64,000 nucleotides of DNA from Alteribacillus sp. YIM 98480. GTDB taxonomy: Bacteria > Bacillota > Bacilli > Bacillales > Marinococcaceae. The position numbers and the translations under genes were made by a program. Where the stretch lies: the NCBI RefSeq assembly GCF_009765375.1, contig NZ_VTOK01000010.1, positions 62,001 through 126,000 on the forward strand, read 5' to 3'. The notes under the pieces are model-generated. The model ran no database searches. It had not been told where the DNA came from and was given only the letters and a program-made list of their open reading frames with translations. Shown one piece after another: positions 17,208 to 26,287 of the stretch (positions are counted from its first letter, which is position 1; every line of letters starts with the position of its first letter).

Positions 17208-18744
17208 TCTTGCTTTCCCCTCCTTTATTATCATTTATATATTTATAGGGATTAAAAACAGTCGATTGAGACTGTGATGGAAGAGGAATATTATAGTAAT
17301 CTTCCATATTAGGCTGCATGCTTCTTGCATTGCTTTTTCCTTGACTTTGAGGTGATAACTGTCTCTGTCGCAAAGCTTCTATATTTTTATCTTTTTCATC
17401 TAATCTTTTCTTTAAGGCCTGCATGTTCTTTTCATACTTTTTCACTTTATCATGAAGATTTTTCAATTTTTGTTCGTAATTTTCTTTCATCTGTAATTGT
17501 TCATTTTCTCTGTCAGTCTCTTGTTGTTCCTCTTTCTGGAGCTTCTCTTTTAATTGAACAATCTCTTCTTCATAATGTTTTTCTATATCTTTATATTGGT
17601 CTAATTTTTTCTCAAGAGAAGTATAATGCTGCTCTAAAGTATGGTACTTCTCATACATTTCATTCATTTGAATTTGATATTTTTCTTTCATATCACTCTC
17701 CTTATTGTAGTAATCTTCCTCTTTTTCTTTATAACTGTTAACGGTTTCTTTTAATTCATTCAGCAGAGTGGATAAATGAGTATCATTTTCTTGGTTTGTT
17801 TGAATATTTTTATTTAATTCTTTAAATATATTACTATAATTATTAAATTCACTTTTTAATTCTGCTATTTCTTCTCTTATTTTCTCTATTTTTTCTTGGG
17901 ACTCCCGTTCCTGTTCTTTATCGCTGCCCCAAATATTCCACACTTCCATCCACCATCCTTTGTTATTCTTTTTTAACGTTTCAAATTCTAATTGATTATC
18001 TCGCACTTTTTCTTCTAAATTATTCAACGTATGAACTAATTTGTTTTCTATCTTAGAAAAATTTATGGTGTCATTTATCGTATTTTTTCTTCTTTTTTCA
18101 TAATCCAAAATCAAATTAGTTAAATCGATGGTATTTCTTTTATATTTTTTAAGCTCTTCTTCTTTTTGATGATTTCTTTTTTTCCATTCTTCTTCTGTCT
18201 TTTTAAAGTATTTTAATGATTTGTTTTTTTCTTGGATCACTTTCTTCATTTTTTTCTTCGTATCCAATTGAAGATTTATCATGTGATTTTTTTGGTTTAC
18301 TTGATTTGTCAATGATCTTTTTATAGTTTCATCGTTTGAAATCTGTTGTTGTAAATTTCTTATTCTTTGCTGTAAAACCAATTGTTTATCTTTATATTGA
18401 TTTATTATTTGATCTTTTTGTTTTAATTCTTCCTCTTTTTCTTCATTGTGCTGCTGCTGAGAATATACGTATTCCATTATATTGTTTAATAAATGATTCA
18501 TAGTAAGCAGCTCATATTTTTCTCCAGCACCATAAATTTTAATGTCTTGAATTGATTCTAGGTATTGCTTTTTTTCTTTTAGATCTCTCCTAATCCAAGA
18601 TCCTTCCTCATCTAATTTTTTTAGTTTTCTGCTTACATTTCCCAGCTCTTTGGTTTGACTTTTTATACGTTTTTCAAAATGAATAATGGTGTGGAGAACA
18701 AACCGTTGTTCATTGTTTCGTTGAACAATTTCTTCGTTTGACAT
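17197..18744 (-). CDS. long coiled-coil protein, probable spore-associated
   Basis: 515 residues, almost all coiled coil (about residues 15-450) rich in Lys, Glu and Gln. There is a short break with aromatic residues (GWWMEVWNIWGS, about residues 265-276) and a Pro/Ser/Gln-rich tail with YYNIPLPS and FNPYKYIND. There is no signal peptide or membrane span. It has no recognisable catalytic domain. It lies head of a minus-strand set with the 41-residue protein and JAMM peptidase, and a SigK-like promoter precedes it, so an assembly or scaffold role in the spore coat or mother cell is plausible. AAGGTGGGGG precedes the ATG. Confidence 0.75.
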   Translation of the reverse strand: MSNEEIVQRNNEQRFVLHTIIHFEKRIKSQTKELGNVSRKLKKLDEEGSWIRRDLKEKKQYLESIQDIKIYGAGEKYELLTMNHLLNNIMEYVYSQQQHNEEKEEELKQKDQIINQYKDKQLVLQQRIRNLQQQISNDETIKRSLTNQVNQKNHMINLQLDTKKKMKKVIQEKNKSLKYFKKTEEEWKKRNHQKEEELKKYKRNTIDLTNLILDYEKRRKNTINDTINFSKIENKLVHTLNNLEEKVRDNQLEFETLKKNNKGWWMEVWNIWGSDKEQERESQEKIEKIREEIAELKSEFNNYSNIFKELNKNIQTNQENDTHLSTLLNELKETVNSYKEKEEDYYNKESDMKEKYQIQMNEMYEKYHTLEQHYTSLEKKLDQYKDIEKHYEEEIVQLKEKLQKEEQQETDRENEQLQMKENYEQKLKNLHDKVKKYEKNMQALKKRLDEKDKNIEALRQRQLSPQSQGKSNARSMQPNMEDYYNIPLPSQSQSTVFNPYKYINDNKGGESKNET

Positions 18745-18749
18745 ATTGC

Positions 18750-18800
18750 CCCCACCTTACATGCATATATTTAAATATATGTATAAACAAATGTTTATGT
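18750..18800 (-). promoter_or_regulatory. possible SigK-type promoter of the coiled-coil gene
   Basis: On the minus strand AC, 17 bases, then CATATATTT resembles the SigK pattern (AC ... CATANNNTA). It ends about 25 bases before the ribosome-binding site. The sequence is very AT-rich, so chance similarity is possible. Confidence 0.35.
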
Positions 18801-18957
18801 TAAAGAAAACTTGGCTAGTTCTAAGCCTTTAGGTGCAGGCGTTTGCCTAGTTGCACTTATAATGTTTTCCTTAAAATTTTGACGACGTCGATGGTTTATC
18901 CATGTACTTTCCTATTAGTGTAAAAAACGGAGGAGGGTCTCCTCCCCCTGTTTATAT

Positions 18958-20121
18958 TTATCCGTTTCCATTACCATTATTGTTATTTAATAGATCAGCA
19001 AAGGTGTCGCATTCATCGTATCTAACTAATGCATCTACAATGCCACTATCAAACACTACAGCACCAGCAGTATTGCGTAGAATTAACTGGAACCCGGCTG
19101 GGTCACTGAAGATTCGAAGCTCATAAAAGACATGCTCAGGTGTACCGTTGAAGGAGCGCTCCCCTTCACCAAACACACTTAAAGAACCAACTTCTGTATT
19201 ACATACGACTTCTTCTATTGTTGTAGGATCAAGCGTGAAGCTAAAGTCTGGAGAAGGTGTTGGTGTTGGTCCGTTTCCATCTTCGTCTGTATCAGTAAAT
19301 GAGTAAGTGAAGCGGCTGTCTGCAAGTGCACACTCTTGGCAAATTTCAGCTTCTAATGTTGATGTTCCTGTTACGATCGTTCCATTCGTACCAAATGTAG
19401 CAAATGTTTCTTCATTTCTTGCTAATGCCGTTGCTTGACATTCACAGTTGTCTACTGGGAAGAAATCGCACTGCGGCGGGAATTCAAATGCGTCTAAAGG
19501 ACACTCAAGTCCGTTTGGTATTGGAATATCATTTGGACGAGGGAAGCAGAACTTACCTAGCACTTCTAATTTTACTGGGAATTCTACTTGTACGTCTTTG
19601 CACAACAACACTCTTACTGGAATCATCGGACCAAATGGATCTGGTCCCATCAATGGACCTTGTGATCTGCATTGCACATCGGTTGCTTTACAGTGGATGT
19701 GTTTGTCTTTAATTCCTTCTGGAACACATAACATGACCTCGTCGTCAAATTGGGTGCGTACTGTAAAGGAACAAATTTTCTTCTTTTTCTTGAATATTTT
19801 CACTCTTACCGGAACAGTCCATACGATCGATACTCTTCCTGGGTTTCCGTGTTCAAGAATTTTAGCACGGCATTCCACATCTTCTGGGTCAGCAGGGAAA
19901 CACTTTAGATCAATATCAATTCCTGCTTCTAAAGCTTCACTGACTTCTTTTCGGCAATGTTCATCAGGAATGAAGTTTTTATTTTCATACTGATTAGAAA
20001 AGAAGACCCAGTCATATACTTTATCGACCTTAATACATTCTGGCGCTAAATCATTCGGATCCAGCGGAGTAGGGGTCGGTGTTGGTGTTTGCGAGCCCTT
20101 AATTGGTCTGCGTTTATTCAC
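18958..20121 (-). CDS. Cys-rich spore-coat-like protein
   Basis: About 387 residues with some 24 cysteines. It begins NKRRPIKGSQ, then a (TP)n linker, then CIKVDKVYDWVFFSNQ, a motif I associate with bacillus coat/exosporium proteins. Basic KKKKK and pairs such as CQATALA, CQECALADSR follow. A second Thr/Pro/Ser linker separates a beta-rich C-terminal domain (PEHVFYELRIFSD, NTAGAVVFDSG) that ends in an Asn/Gly run. No signal peptide is seen. GTG 20121 is chosen, with AAAGGAAGG upstream; the upstream GTG at 20139 lies inside that site. A good SigK promoter lies 40 bases before it. Structural, disulfide-linked surface protein is the likely role; the exact family is not certain. Confidence 0.7.
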   Translation of the reverse strand: MNKRRPIKGSQTPTPTPTPLDPNDLAPECIKVDKVYDWVFFSNQYENKNFIPDEHCRKEVSEALEAGIDIDLKCFPADPEDVECRAKILEHGNPGRVSIVWTVPVRVKIFKKKKKICSFTVRTQFDDEVMLCVPEGIKDKHIHCKATDVQCRSQGPLMGPDPFGPMIPVRVLLCKDVQVEFPVKLEVLGKFCFPRPNDIPIPNGLECPLDAFEFPPQCDFFPVDNCECQATALARNEETFATFGTNGTIVTGTSTLEAEICQECALADSRFTYSFTDTDEDGNGPTPTPSPDFSFTLDPTTIEEVVCNTEVGSLSVFGEGERSFNGTPEHVFYELRIFSDPAGFQLILRNTAGAVVFDSGIVDALVRYDECDTFADLLNNNNGNGNG

Positions 20122-20154
20122 TACAATCCTTCCTTTCACATGAGTATATTCATA

Positions 20155-20192
20155 TCACACTATAGAATATGGAAGGTGGAACAAATTGGTAT
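20155..20192 (-). promoter_or_regulatory. SigK-type promoter of the coat-like gene
   Basis: On the minus strand TACC, 16 bases, then CATATTCTA (20171-20163) matches the SigK consensus AC-N16-CATANNNTA in every fixed position. The transcription start would fall near 20155, leaving a leader of about 35 bases before GTG 20121. Confidence 0.6.
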
Positions 20193-20313
20193 GGGCATTA
20201 CGCGTGATTTTTCTTAATTCAGCTAACGTATTGTACTTTTTCTCTTTCATTTTTTTCAGCTGTAATTCATAAAATGAGCCATGAGTGTCATGTATTTTTC
20301 GAGGAGGAAAAAA

Positions 20314-21528
20314 ATGAAAATAGATGTGAGCTATCATAATAGACATATTGGCAAGGTAGAGTCTGACTCGCTTGTGCCTTTTATTCAATACTGTGAAGCA
20401 CAAGGGTATGTTTTGGCCTGGGACTTGGAAAATAGAAAGCTAGATCTCCAATCTGGATTAAACACTCAAGAAATCACAATTATTAATAAGGAAGAAGATG
20501 AGTATCAAACGGAGTTAAGAAAAGAAATCAAGTCCTTTCTAATGGAAACAGGTGTCAACATAAAAGAGACAAACGATGATGAATCATTACTTGGCAACCA
20601 TATATTTCTCAAACTGACTTCCATATCTTTCGTTGACAGTATCGATTCCCCTATCGTAAAGGTTGGTTTTAGTCTCAACCCCAAACAAAAAGGTCTAAGA
20701 ACTTTTATTCAGCATCAACTTAAGGCTTTTCATATAGAGCATGAGTTTAACAAAGATAGATCAGACACCCGCGGCCCGTATCTAACGTTAGAATGCGAAA
20801 TGCCAAAATATTTTGATAAGGAAGATTGGAAGTTATTTCGTAATAAGATCAGCCTTAGTTTAGCGCTTGGCTTAAGCCAATATCTTTGTAACAGCCTTGA
20901 TAAAAAATCAACTTCCATTTCAAATGTATTTCTCCATGCCTTTTTTGATGAAAACGACCATCAAGAGACAAATGAAATCCAATCGAAAAAGTCACAGCAA
21001 TCCTTTAGTCAACAACAACAGGCCGCAACTTCTCCTGGGAATCAAACCCTGTCTGCAGCTAAGGAATCAAATGCTGAAGTATATTTTAATTACACGGTCC
21101 ACGCTGCCAAATCTAAAGACCAATATATGGCTACAGGAGATTTAAATATAAAAAATACAGGCGATACGGATTTACTTAATCCTCTCCTTTGTATAAAGGT
21201 TCAGCCGATTGAAACCATTAATTTAGGCGGTCAGATTATACCTCCGGAAATGGCGGACACACTTGGTGTTCAGAGCTCGGGAGGAATGAGAGGGTGGAAG
21301 TTTATGGAGGATGACTGGTTTGAAAAAGCCCAAGAGAGAGGAGAATACTGGATTGGGCCGATTGAAGAGCTTCTTATTTCACCTGGAGAAACTGCTTCTT
21401 TACCGCACTTTCAATTAACCTTTGAAACACCCGAAGAGAAAAGTATGGCCATCGTCCGGAGTGTTGTTTATTTTCAAGACAAAAACATTTCCTTCACGGC
21501 AAATAATGATATTAAATTTTCTTTTTAA
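20314..21528 (+). CDS. conserved protein of unknown function, near spore-coat genes
   Basis: 404 residues; I do not recognise the family. The start MKIDVSYHNRHIGKV has GGAGG nicely spaced; an ATG at 20281 lacks a site. Residues about 110-220 form an alpha/beta region (VKVGFSLNPKQKGLR, SLALGLSQYLCNSL). A Gln/Ser-rich linker follows (SQQSFSQQQQ), and then a beta-rich C-terminal domain (VYFNYTVHAAKS, GDLNIKNTGDTDL, QLTFETPEE) like an immunoglobulin-type sandwich. No signal peptide. It diverges from the coat-like gene and sits between coiled-coil genes, so it may belong to the same sporulation set. Confidence 0.6.
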   Translation: MKIDVSYHNRHIGKVESDSLVPFIQYCEAQGYVLAWDLENRKLDLQSGLNTQEITIINKEEDEYQTELRKEIKSFLMETGVNIKETNDDESLLGNHIFLKLTSISFVDSIDSPIVKVGFSLNPKQKGLRTFIQHQLKAFHIEHEFNKDRSDTRGPYLTLECEMPKYFDKEDWKLFRNKISLSLALGLSQYLCNSLDKKSTSISNVFLHAFFDENDHQETNEIQSKKSQQSFSQQQQAATSPGNQTLSAAKESNAEVYFNYTVHAAKSKDQYMATGDLNIKNTGDTDLLNPLLCIKVQPIETINLGGQIIPPEMADTLGVQSSGGMRGWKFMEDDWFEKAQERGEYWIGPIEELLISPGETASLPHFQLTFETPEEKSMAIVRSVVYFQDKNISFTANNDIKFSF

Positions 21529-21689
21529 TAATGGGTAAAAGGCATATCACTTCTTCTTCTTATCCATAATATGAAGTAAGAAGAGGGGGTGATGAGTTAC
21601 AGTAACAGATGATCATTAAATAAATGTTTTATTGAATCTGGTTCGTTGCTTTTATATATTTATACCCTTTCATTTGATCTGTATTTATA

Positions 21690-21785
21690 TTAAATTATTA
21701 TAATTTTTACCCTTAATTGGTCTGGTTTTATAGTATATTTTATATCCTTTTATCCGCGTCCAACATGAGTATAGAACGGAATATA
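21690..21785 (-). repeat. partial duplication of the coat-gene 5' region
   Basis: Two blocks from the start of the coat-like gene recur here in the same order on the minus strand: TATACTCATGT (21773-21763) and AGACCAATTAAGGG (21723-21710). In the coat gene they are 28 bases apart, here 39. No coat coding sequence follows, and the frame stops after about eight codons. It looks like the leftover 5' end of a lost paralogue. Confidence 0.35.
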
Positions 21786-21815
21786 GCTCTTCAGGTCTAG
21801 ACTGAGGAACAAATG

Positions 21816-21846
21816 CCTGTGAATCAAAATGATTCACAGGTTTTTT
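21816..21846 (+). terminator. strong Rho-independent terminator
   Basis: CCTGTGAATCA and TGATTCACAGG form a perfect 11-bp stem with a 3-base loop, followed by TTTTTTAA. It is oriented plus and would end the transcript from the unknown gene at 20314. Confidence 0.8.
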
Positions 21847-22174
21847 AATAGTAAAAACTAGAGATTTTACCCTACAGGTAGTACTTCTACACAACGTAGG
21901 GACTTTTACGTTGCCTTCAGCGCAACCCGAACTGAACCTTAGAAGAAGTTCCTTAAATCTGTTGCAAAAACACCGCGTCCTGTGCGTTCGTCTCCAAAAA
22001 CACCACGTCATGCAGCATTGGTGACATTGGCACGTTCTGTGCGTTACGTATGCGTTTTCAGAAGACGTTCCTTTCCCTGGCAGTTTTTGATTCATGGCGT
22101 CCAGCATATTTTTTTGAGGTCAAAAGTTAATTCACCTTCAATAAAAGCTTCAGATTTCTAAATATTACAGGGAT

Positions 22175-22205
22175 TTTTCCCATACATATAATTAAGGCCC
22201 GTCAA
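22175..22205 (+). promoter_or_regulatory. possible SigK-type promoter of the second coiled-coil gene
   Basis: AC, 16 bases, then CATATAATT lies about 30 bases before the ribosome-binding site. It fits the SigK pattern except for the last -10 base. AT-rich context weakens the call. Confidence 0.35.
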
Positions 22206-22239
22206 GCAATTAGAAACAATTTAAGGGAGGCACTTGAAA

Positions 22240-24174
22240 ATGTATAATGAACCAACTTCACAGGCTGAGGTTTATCATAGTGATGAATTTCAGCTGCAGC
22301 AAAAGCTCATCCATTATAAATCGGAACTGGAAAAATACAAAGCCAGAGTAAGAGAATATGAAACAAATCATAAGTATAATCAAATCAAAAAATTATTATT
22401 TGAAAATGAACAATTAAAAGAAGAAATGGAATACCAAAAACAACAATTAGAAGAAAGCAAACGAAGAAAAGTTGATGAAAAGAAGAATGTCATTTTAAAC
22501 ATGCAAAATATAAACAAAAAGTTAGCAGATGATATACGAGACTTAAAAACCGAGAACTTTCAATATGTCGAGTCATTGGAAAAGGTCAAACATGATAAAA
22601 ATGCATTACAAGACCAATTGAGTAATATCGAAAAACAACATCTTAAATTATTGAAAAATATGGATGGAATAGAACAGAAAAACAACCGTCTTTCTATAGA
22701 GCTTGACAATACAAATTTAGAAATTAACGAAAAAAACATTCTCATTCAACGTTTACAAGAAGAAATCGATGAATATAAAAACAAACAAGTAGAAAATAAG
22801 TTAAGACTTGAAGAAACAGAAGATAAATTGGTTAAAGGAGACTCCCTTAACAAGGAATTAAAAAATAAAATTGACGAGCTTTCTTATCGATTAAAACAAT
22901 CGGAACATCAACAGAAAGGTTTAGAAAATGATAAAAAAGAACTTCATCATGAATTTCTCACAGTCGCCGAAGAAAATAAATCGTTCAAGCGAGAAATCAC
23001 TCGATTAAACGATTTGAACAGTGAGCTATACCAAGAAAATCAACAGTTTGAAACAAAGATGGAGGATTTGACGAAAGAAAGAGATGTCCATCTCTCCTCT
23101 ATAAGTAATTTACAAGAAGAGGTGAAAGAGCATAAAAGCAAACTGGCAAACAATGAAAAAGAAGTACAACAGCTAAGTAAACTGCTTGAACGAGAAAAGT
23201 TCGAAAAGGATAACTTGCAGCATCATGCTAACCAGCTTTCTTGTCGATTAGAACAAAAGGAAAAAAAAAGACAAGAACTTCAGAATAAATTGGATAAGGC
23301 CTCTGAAGAAAAACAACAGCTTGCTGGTAAAATCGCAGACATCTCGAGAAAAGTAAATATTTACCTTTCTTCTATTTCAAGTTTGCAAGAAGATGTAAAA
23401 GTAAATAAAAAGAAACTGGCAGACAAAGAAAAGGAAGTACAACGATTAAATGGACTGCTTGCACAAGAAAAGTCCGGAAAAGAAAGCTTGCAGCATCATG
23501 CTAATCAACTTTCTTACCAATTAGAACAAACGGAAACAGAGAAACAAGAGTTCGAGCATAAACTGAATATTTCTTTAGAAGAAAACCAGCAGCTTGTAAT
23601 CAAAATCGACAATATGAATAAAGAATCAGAAATTCATCTGTCGTCTATTAATAATTTACAAAAAAAACTAGAGGAATATAGAAATGCCCTTTTAAATAAT
23701 GAAGATAAGATGAAGCAATTAAATGAATTTCTTGAACAGGAGAAAGCCCAAAAGAATGAATTAAAACACCAAAACAATGAACTAGCTCTTCAACTCAAAC
23801 ACACGGAAGAAAATAAGCAAGCCCTTCAAAATAAATTTGTCCAGGCAACTGATGAAAACAAGATCTATAAAGATGAACTTTCTCACTTTAAATCGCTGCA
23901 TGAAGGAATGATGGGAAAAATTCATGAATTAAAGGATGAAATTACTCATTTTACGATGGAAAAAACAGAAGAACCCTCTGAAAATGACTCAGATCACACA
24001 GAAGGACTTGAAGAATTAGAACAGCAAATTGAACAGCTCATTGTAAAAATAAATAACTATGGAGACAACCTAAAAAGAAGTGAAGAATTAATCCATCAAT
24101 TAGAATTAGAGATTAAACAGCAAACCAATGATATCAACTCATTAAAGGAGACACTTTTCACTTCGGATGAGTAA
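22240..24174 (+). CDS. long coiled-coil protein with 91-residue repeats
   Basis: 644 residues, coiled coil nearly throughout, with no signal peptide, membrane span or catalytic domain. Three repeats begin at the codons 23089, 23362 and 23635 (HLSSISNLQEEV, YLSSISSLQEDV, HLSSINNLQKKL). The spacing is exactly 273 bases, that is 91 residues or 13 heptads, so duplication keeps the coil in register. LQHHANQLS also recurs at this period. The N-terminus (YNEPTSQAEVYHSDEF) is not coiled. ATG 22240 lies 9 bases after GGAGG; TTG 22234 is too close. A filament or spacer protein of the spore surface is inferred from context only. Confidence 0.75.
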   Translation: MYNEPTSQAEVYHSDEFQLQQKLIHYKSELEKYKARVREYETNHKYNQIKKLLFENEQLKEEMEYQKQQLEESKRRKVDEKKNVILNMQNINKKLADDIRDLKTENFQYVESLEKVKHDKNALQDQLSNIEKQHLKLLKNMDGIEQKNNRLSIELDNTNLEINEKNILIQRLQEEIDEYKNKQVENKLRLEETEDKLVKGDSLNKELKNKIDELSYRLKQSEHQQKGLENDKKELHHEFLTVAEENKSFKREITRLNDLNSELYQENQQFETKMEDLTKERDVHLSSISNLQEEVKEHKSKLANNEKEVQQLSKLLEREKFEKDNLQHHANQLSCRLEQKEKKRQELQNKLDKASEEKQQLAGKIADISRKVNIYLSSISSLQEDVKVNKKKLADKEKEVQRLNGLLAQEKSGKESLQHHANQLSYQLEQTETEKQEFEHKLNISLEENQQLVIKIDNMNKESEIHLSSINNLQKKLEEYRNALLNNEDKMKQLNEFLEQEKAQKNELKHQNNELALQLKHTEENKQALQNKFVQATDENKIYKDELSHFKSLHEGMMGKIHELKDEITHFTMEKTEEPSENDSDHTEGLEELEQQIEQLIVKINNYGDNLKRSEELIHQLELEIKQQTNDINSLKETLFTSDE

Positions 24175-24213
24175 ATGCATCAGCTTATGGCCGCAAGGAA
24201 GCTGCCTTAACAC

Positions 24214-24258
24214 CAAAAACGGGTATCCAGCTATTTAAGCGCGGATACCCGTTTTTTA
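24214..24258 (+). terminator. Rho-independent terminator between coiled-coil and catalase genes
   Basis: ACGGGTATCC and GGATACCCGT form a 10-bp stem followed by TTTTTT, with an A-tract on the other side, so it can serve both convergent genes. Confidence 0.85.
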
Positions 24259-24290
24259 GAGAATAAAGAGAGAATCAATTTGTTAAAATT

Positions 24291-25754
24291 TTAAACTTCC
24301 TGCTCTTCCGGAACTTCTAATCCAAGTCCTTCCGCAACACGGCGGCCGTATTCCGGGTCAGCTTTATAGAAATGCTTAATTTGGCGAAGCTTGATTTCAT
24401 CTTTTTTGACTGGTTTCATATGGCCTACGACAGCATGGATGAGACGATCTTTTTCATCATCACTCATTAAACGGTAAAGATCTCCGGCTTGCGTATAATG
24501 ATCTTCACTATCATAGTTCACACTGTCTGCTTGACCAGTTACCTCAAAAGGATTGATTCTGGCTTCTTCTGATTCTTTCGGGCCATCATAGCTATTTGGC
24601 TCATAGTTTATCGAACCGCCGCCATTATCGTCCGCTCTCATATATCCATCACGCTGATAATTGTTGGTTCCGCTGATCGGACGATTAATAGGTAGTTGTT
24701 CATGGTTGGCCCCAACACGATAACGGTGGGCATCCGAATAGGCAAATAAACGACCTTGCAGCATTTTATCCGGAGAAGCTTCAATACCAGGTACAAAGTG
24801 ACCAGGTGAAAACGCAGCCTGCTCTACTTCAGCAAAGTAGTTTTCAGGGTTGCGGTCAAGCACCATACGACCCACTTCGATCCGTGGATAGTCTTCTTTA
24901 GACCACACTTTTGTTACATCAAATGGATCCCATTTATACGTTTTAGCATCTTCATACGGCATAATTTGCACGTACAATCTCCATGCTGGATAATTTCCTT
25001 CTTCAATTGCGTTGAAAAGATCTTCTGTGTGGTAATCAGGATTTTCTCCTGCCAGCTTATTGGCAACTGATTCATCCAATGCTTTAACATCTTGCTCACT
25101 AATAAAGTGATATTTTACCCAATAGGCGTCCCCTTTTTCATTCACCCATTTGAATGTATGGCTTCCATACCCATTCATATGACGAAGTGTTGCCGGCAGT
25201 CCGCGGTCTCCATGTAAGTATGTGACCTGGTGCAGAGATTCCGGCGAGAGCGACCAAAAGTCCCAAACCATATTTGGATCTTTCAAATGTGTACGCGGAT
25301 CACGTTTTTGAGTGTGGATAAAGTCCGGAAACTTAATAGCGTCGCGTATGAAAAAGATAGGGGTATTATTTCCTACTAAATCATAATTCCCTTCTTCTGT
25401 ATAAAACTTCACAGCAAAACCGCGCGGGTCTCGTACAGTATCGGCAGAACCTAATTCTCCTGCTACCGTAGAAAACCGAATGAACATCGGTGTCTTTTTG
25501 CCAACTTCGTTAAGAAAGTTTGCTTTTGTATATTTTGATACATCATTTGTTACTTCGAAATAGCCGTGCGCACCTGCACCTTTAGCATGAACCACTCGTT
25601 CTGGAATACGTTCACGATTAAAATGTGCAAGTTTTTCCAATAAGTGAACATCTTGAATTAAGGTCGGGCCTCTAGAACCAGCTGTTATGGAATGTTGATT
25701 ATCACCTACTGGAGCACCTGAGCTTGTGGTGAGATGTTTATTATTTTTACTCAT
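24291..25754 (-). CDS. katA: heme catalase, small-subunit (clade 3) type
   Basis: Breaks down hydrogen peroxide to water and oxygen in the cytoplasm. 487 residues is the usual clade 3 length. The distal His is in [12 protein letters not shown], the active-site Asn in [10 protein letters not shown], and the proximal heme-ligand Tyr in [14 protein letters not shown]. The start [10 protein letters not shown] has AGAGGTGAT upstream. A perfect PerR box lies about 70 bases before the start, so induction by peroxide is expected, as for B. subtilis katA. Confidence 0.97.
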   Translation of the reverse strand: MSKNNKHLTTSSGAPVGDNQHSITAGSRGPTLIQDVHLLEKLAHFNRERIPERVVHAKGAGAHGYFEVTNDVSKYTKANFLNEVGKKTPMFIRFSTVAGELGSADTVRDPRGFAVKFYTEEGNYDLVGNNTPIFFIRDAIKFPDFIHTQKRDPRTHLKDPNMVWDFWSLSPESLHQVTYLHGDRGLPATLRHMNGYGSHTFKWVNEKGDAYWVKYHFISEQDVKALDESVANKLAGENPDYHTEDLFNAIEEGNYPAWRLYVQIMPYEDAKTYKWDPFDVTKVWSKEDYPRIEVGRMVLDRNPENYFAEVEQAAFSPGHFVPGIEASPDKMLQGRLFAYSDAHRYRVGANHEQLPINRPISGTNNYQRDGYMRADDNGGGSINYEPNSYDGPKESEEARINPFEVTGQADSVNYDSEDHYTQAGDLYRLMSDDEKDRLIHAVVGHMKPVKKDEIKLRQIKHFYKADPEYGRRVAEGLGLEVPEEQEV

Positions 25755-25821
25755 GCAAGATCACCTCTTATTTTTTCTATAAATCTATGATAACACCTAT
25801 CAATAAAAAATCAATACTAAA

Positions 25822-25836
25822 TTATAATTATTATAA
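25822..25836. promoter_or_regulatory. PerR box
   Basis: TTATAATTATTATAA is a perfect 7-1-7 inverted repeat identical to the PerR consensus. It lies upstream of katA, where PerR with Mn or Fe would repress until peroxide oxidises it. Confidence 0.9.
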
Positions 25837-26090
25837 TTTAAATATAGTTTCAAAATACAGTGCATCTTTTCATTCCTTTTATGACAGTTATAAATTAAAA
25901 CTAACCTTTATTATTAAATGCTTTTGCAGTTGACTGTTATGATATTTTCTACTGTTAAAAATGTAACAAAAATCATTTTAATTGAAAAAATATCTGCTCA
26001 CATGAAAATAAAAAGGGGGAGCCTGATGTAACTAAATGTTTTACTTGATATAGGTGTTATCCCTATAAAGAAAAAAGCCACGTCCTACTA
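25837..26090. other. intergenic region upstream of the katA promoter
   Basis: AT-rich with no gene. A few short dyads only. It ends at a copy of the mobile short repeat at 26094. Confidence 0.35.
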
Positions 26091-26093
26091 TAA

Positions 26094-26250
26094 GAAAAGC
26101 GCAAGCGCCTTGCTCACGAGCGACAAGTCCTGGAGGGGCGGCATATGGAAAGCTGATCTTTGCTTTCCATAGACGGACCGAAGGAATCTCGAGCGAGTAG
26201 GCGCTTGCGCTAGAAATGTAAAACGCCAAATATTTATAATTTCTACCTAT
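26094..26250. repeat. dispersed structured repeat, family 1, copy A
   Basis: 157-base element flanked by TAA on both sides. It starts GAAAAGCGCAAGCGCC and ends CTACCTAT. A 13-bp outer stem (AGCGCAAGCGCCT at 26098-26110 with 26199-26211) is perfect here and encloses a hairpin TGGAAAGC/GCTTTCCA (26146-26169). The minus strand gives a 62-codon frame that is not a gene. Other copies: 28841, 44000, 52598, 57149. Confidence 0.9.
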
Positions 26251-26287
26251 TAAAGAAAAAAGGACGTCAAAAAGACGCCCTCTTCCT

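Larger units (their letters stand above)
21529..22239. other. long intergenic region with degenerate repeats
   Basis: About 710 bases without a supported gene. A 140-codon minus-strand frame (22107-21685) has odd composition, no ribosome-binding site and no family resemblance. Around 21963-22022 a 30-base unit (AAAAACACC.CGTC.TG..GC) is repeated twice, giving RGVF in another frame on the minus strand. This could be the relic of a repetitive surface protein. Confidence 0.4.

Noticed and set aside
19448-19993. 181-codon plus-strand frame
   Set aside because: Antisense shadow of the Cys-rich coat-like gene, which has the SigK promoter and coat-like composition.
21685-22107. 140-codon minus-strand frame rich in Cys and Arg
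   Set aside because: No ribosome-binding site, composition unlike neighbours, covers a plus-strand terminator and degenerate repeats. Kept only as a relic region.
26041-26229. 62-codon minus-strand reading frame
   Set aside because: It lies almost wholly in family 1 repeat copy A; equivalents occur in copies D and C. No ribosome-binding site and the sequence follows RNA-like stems.
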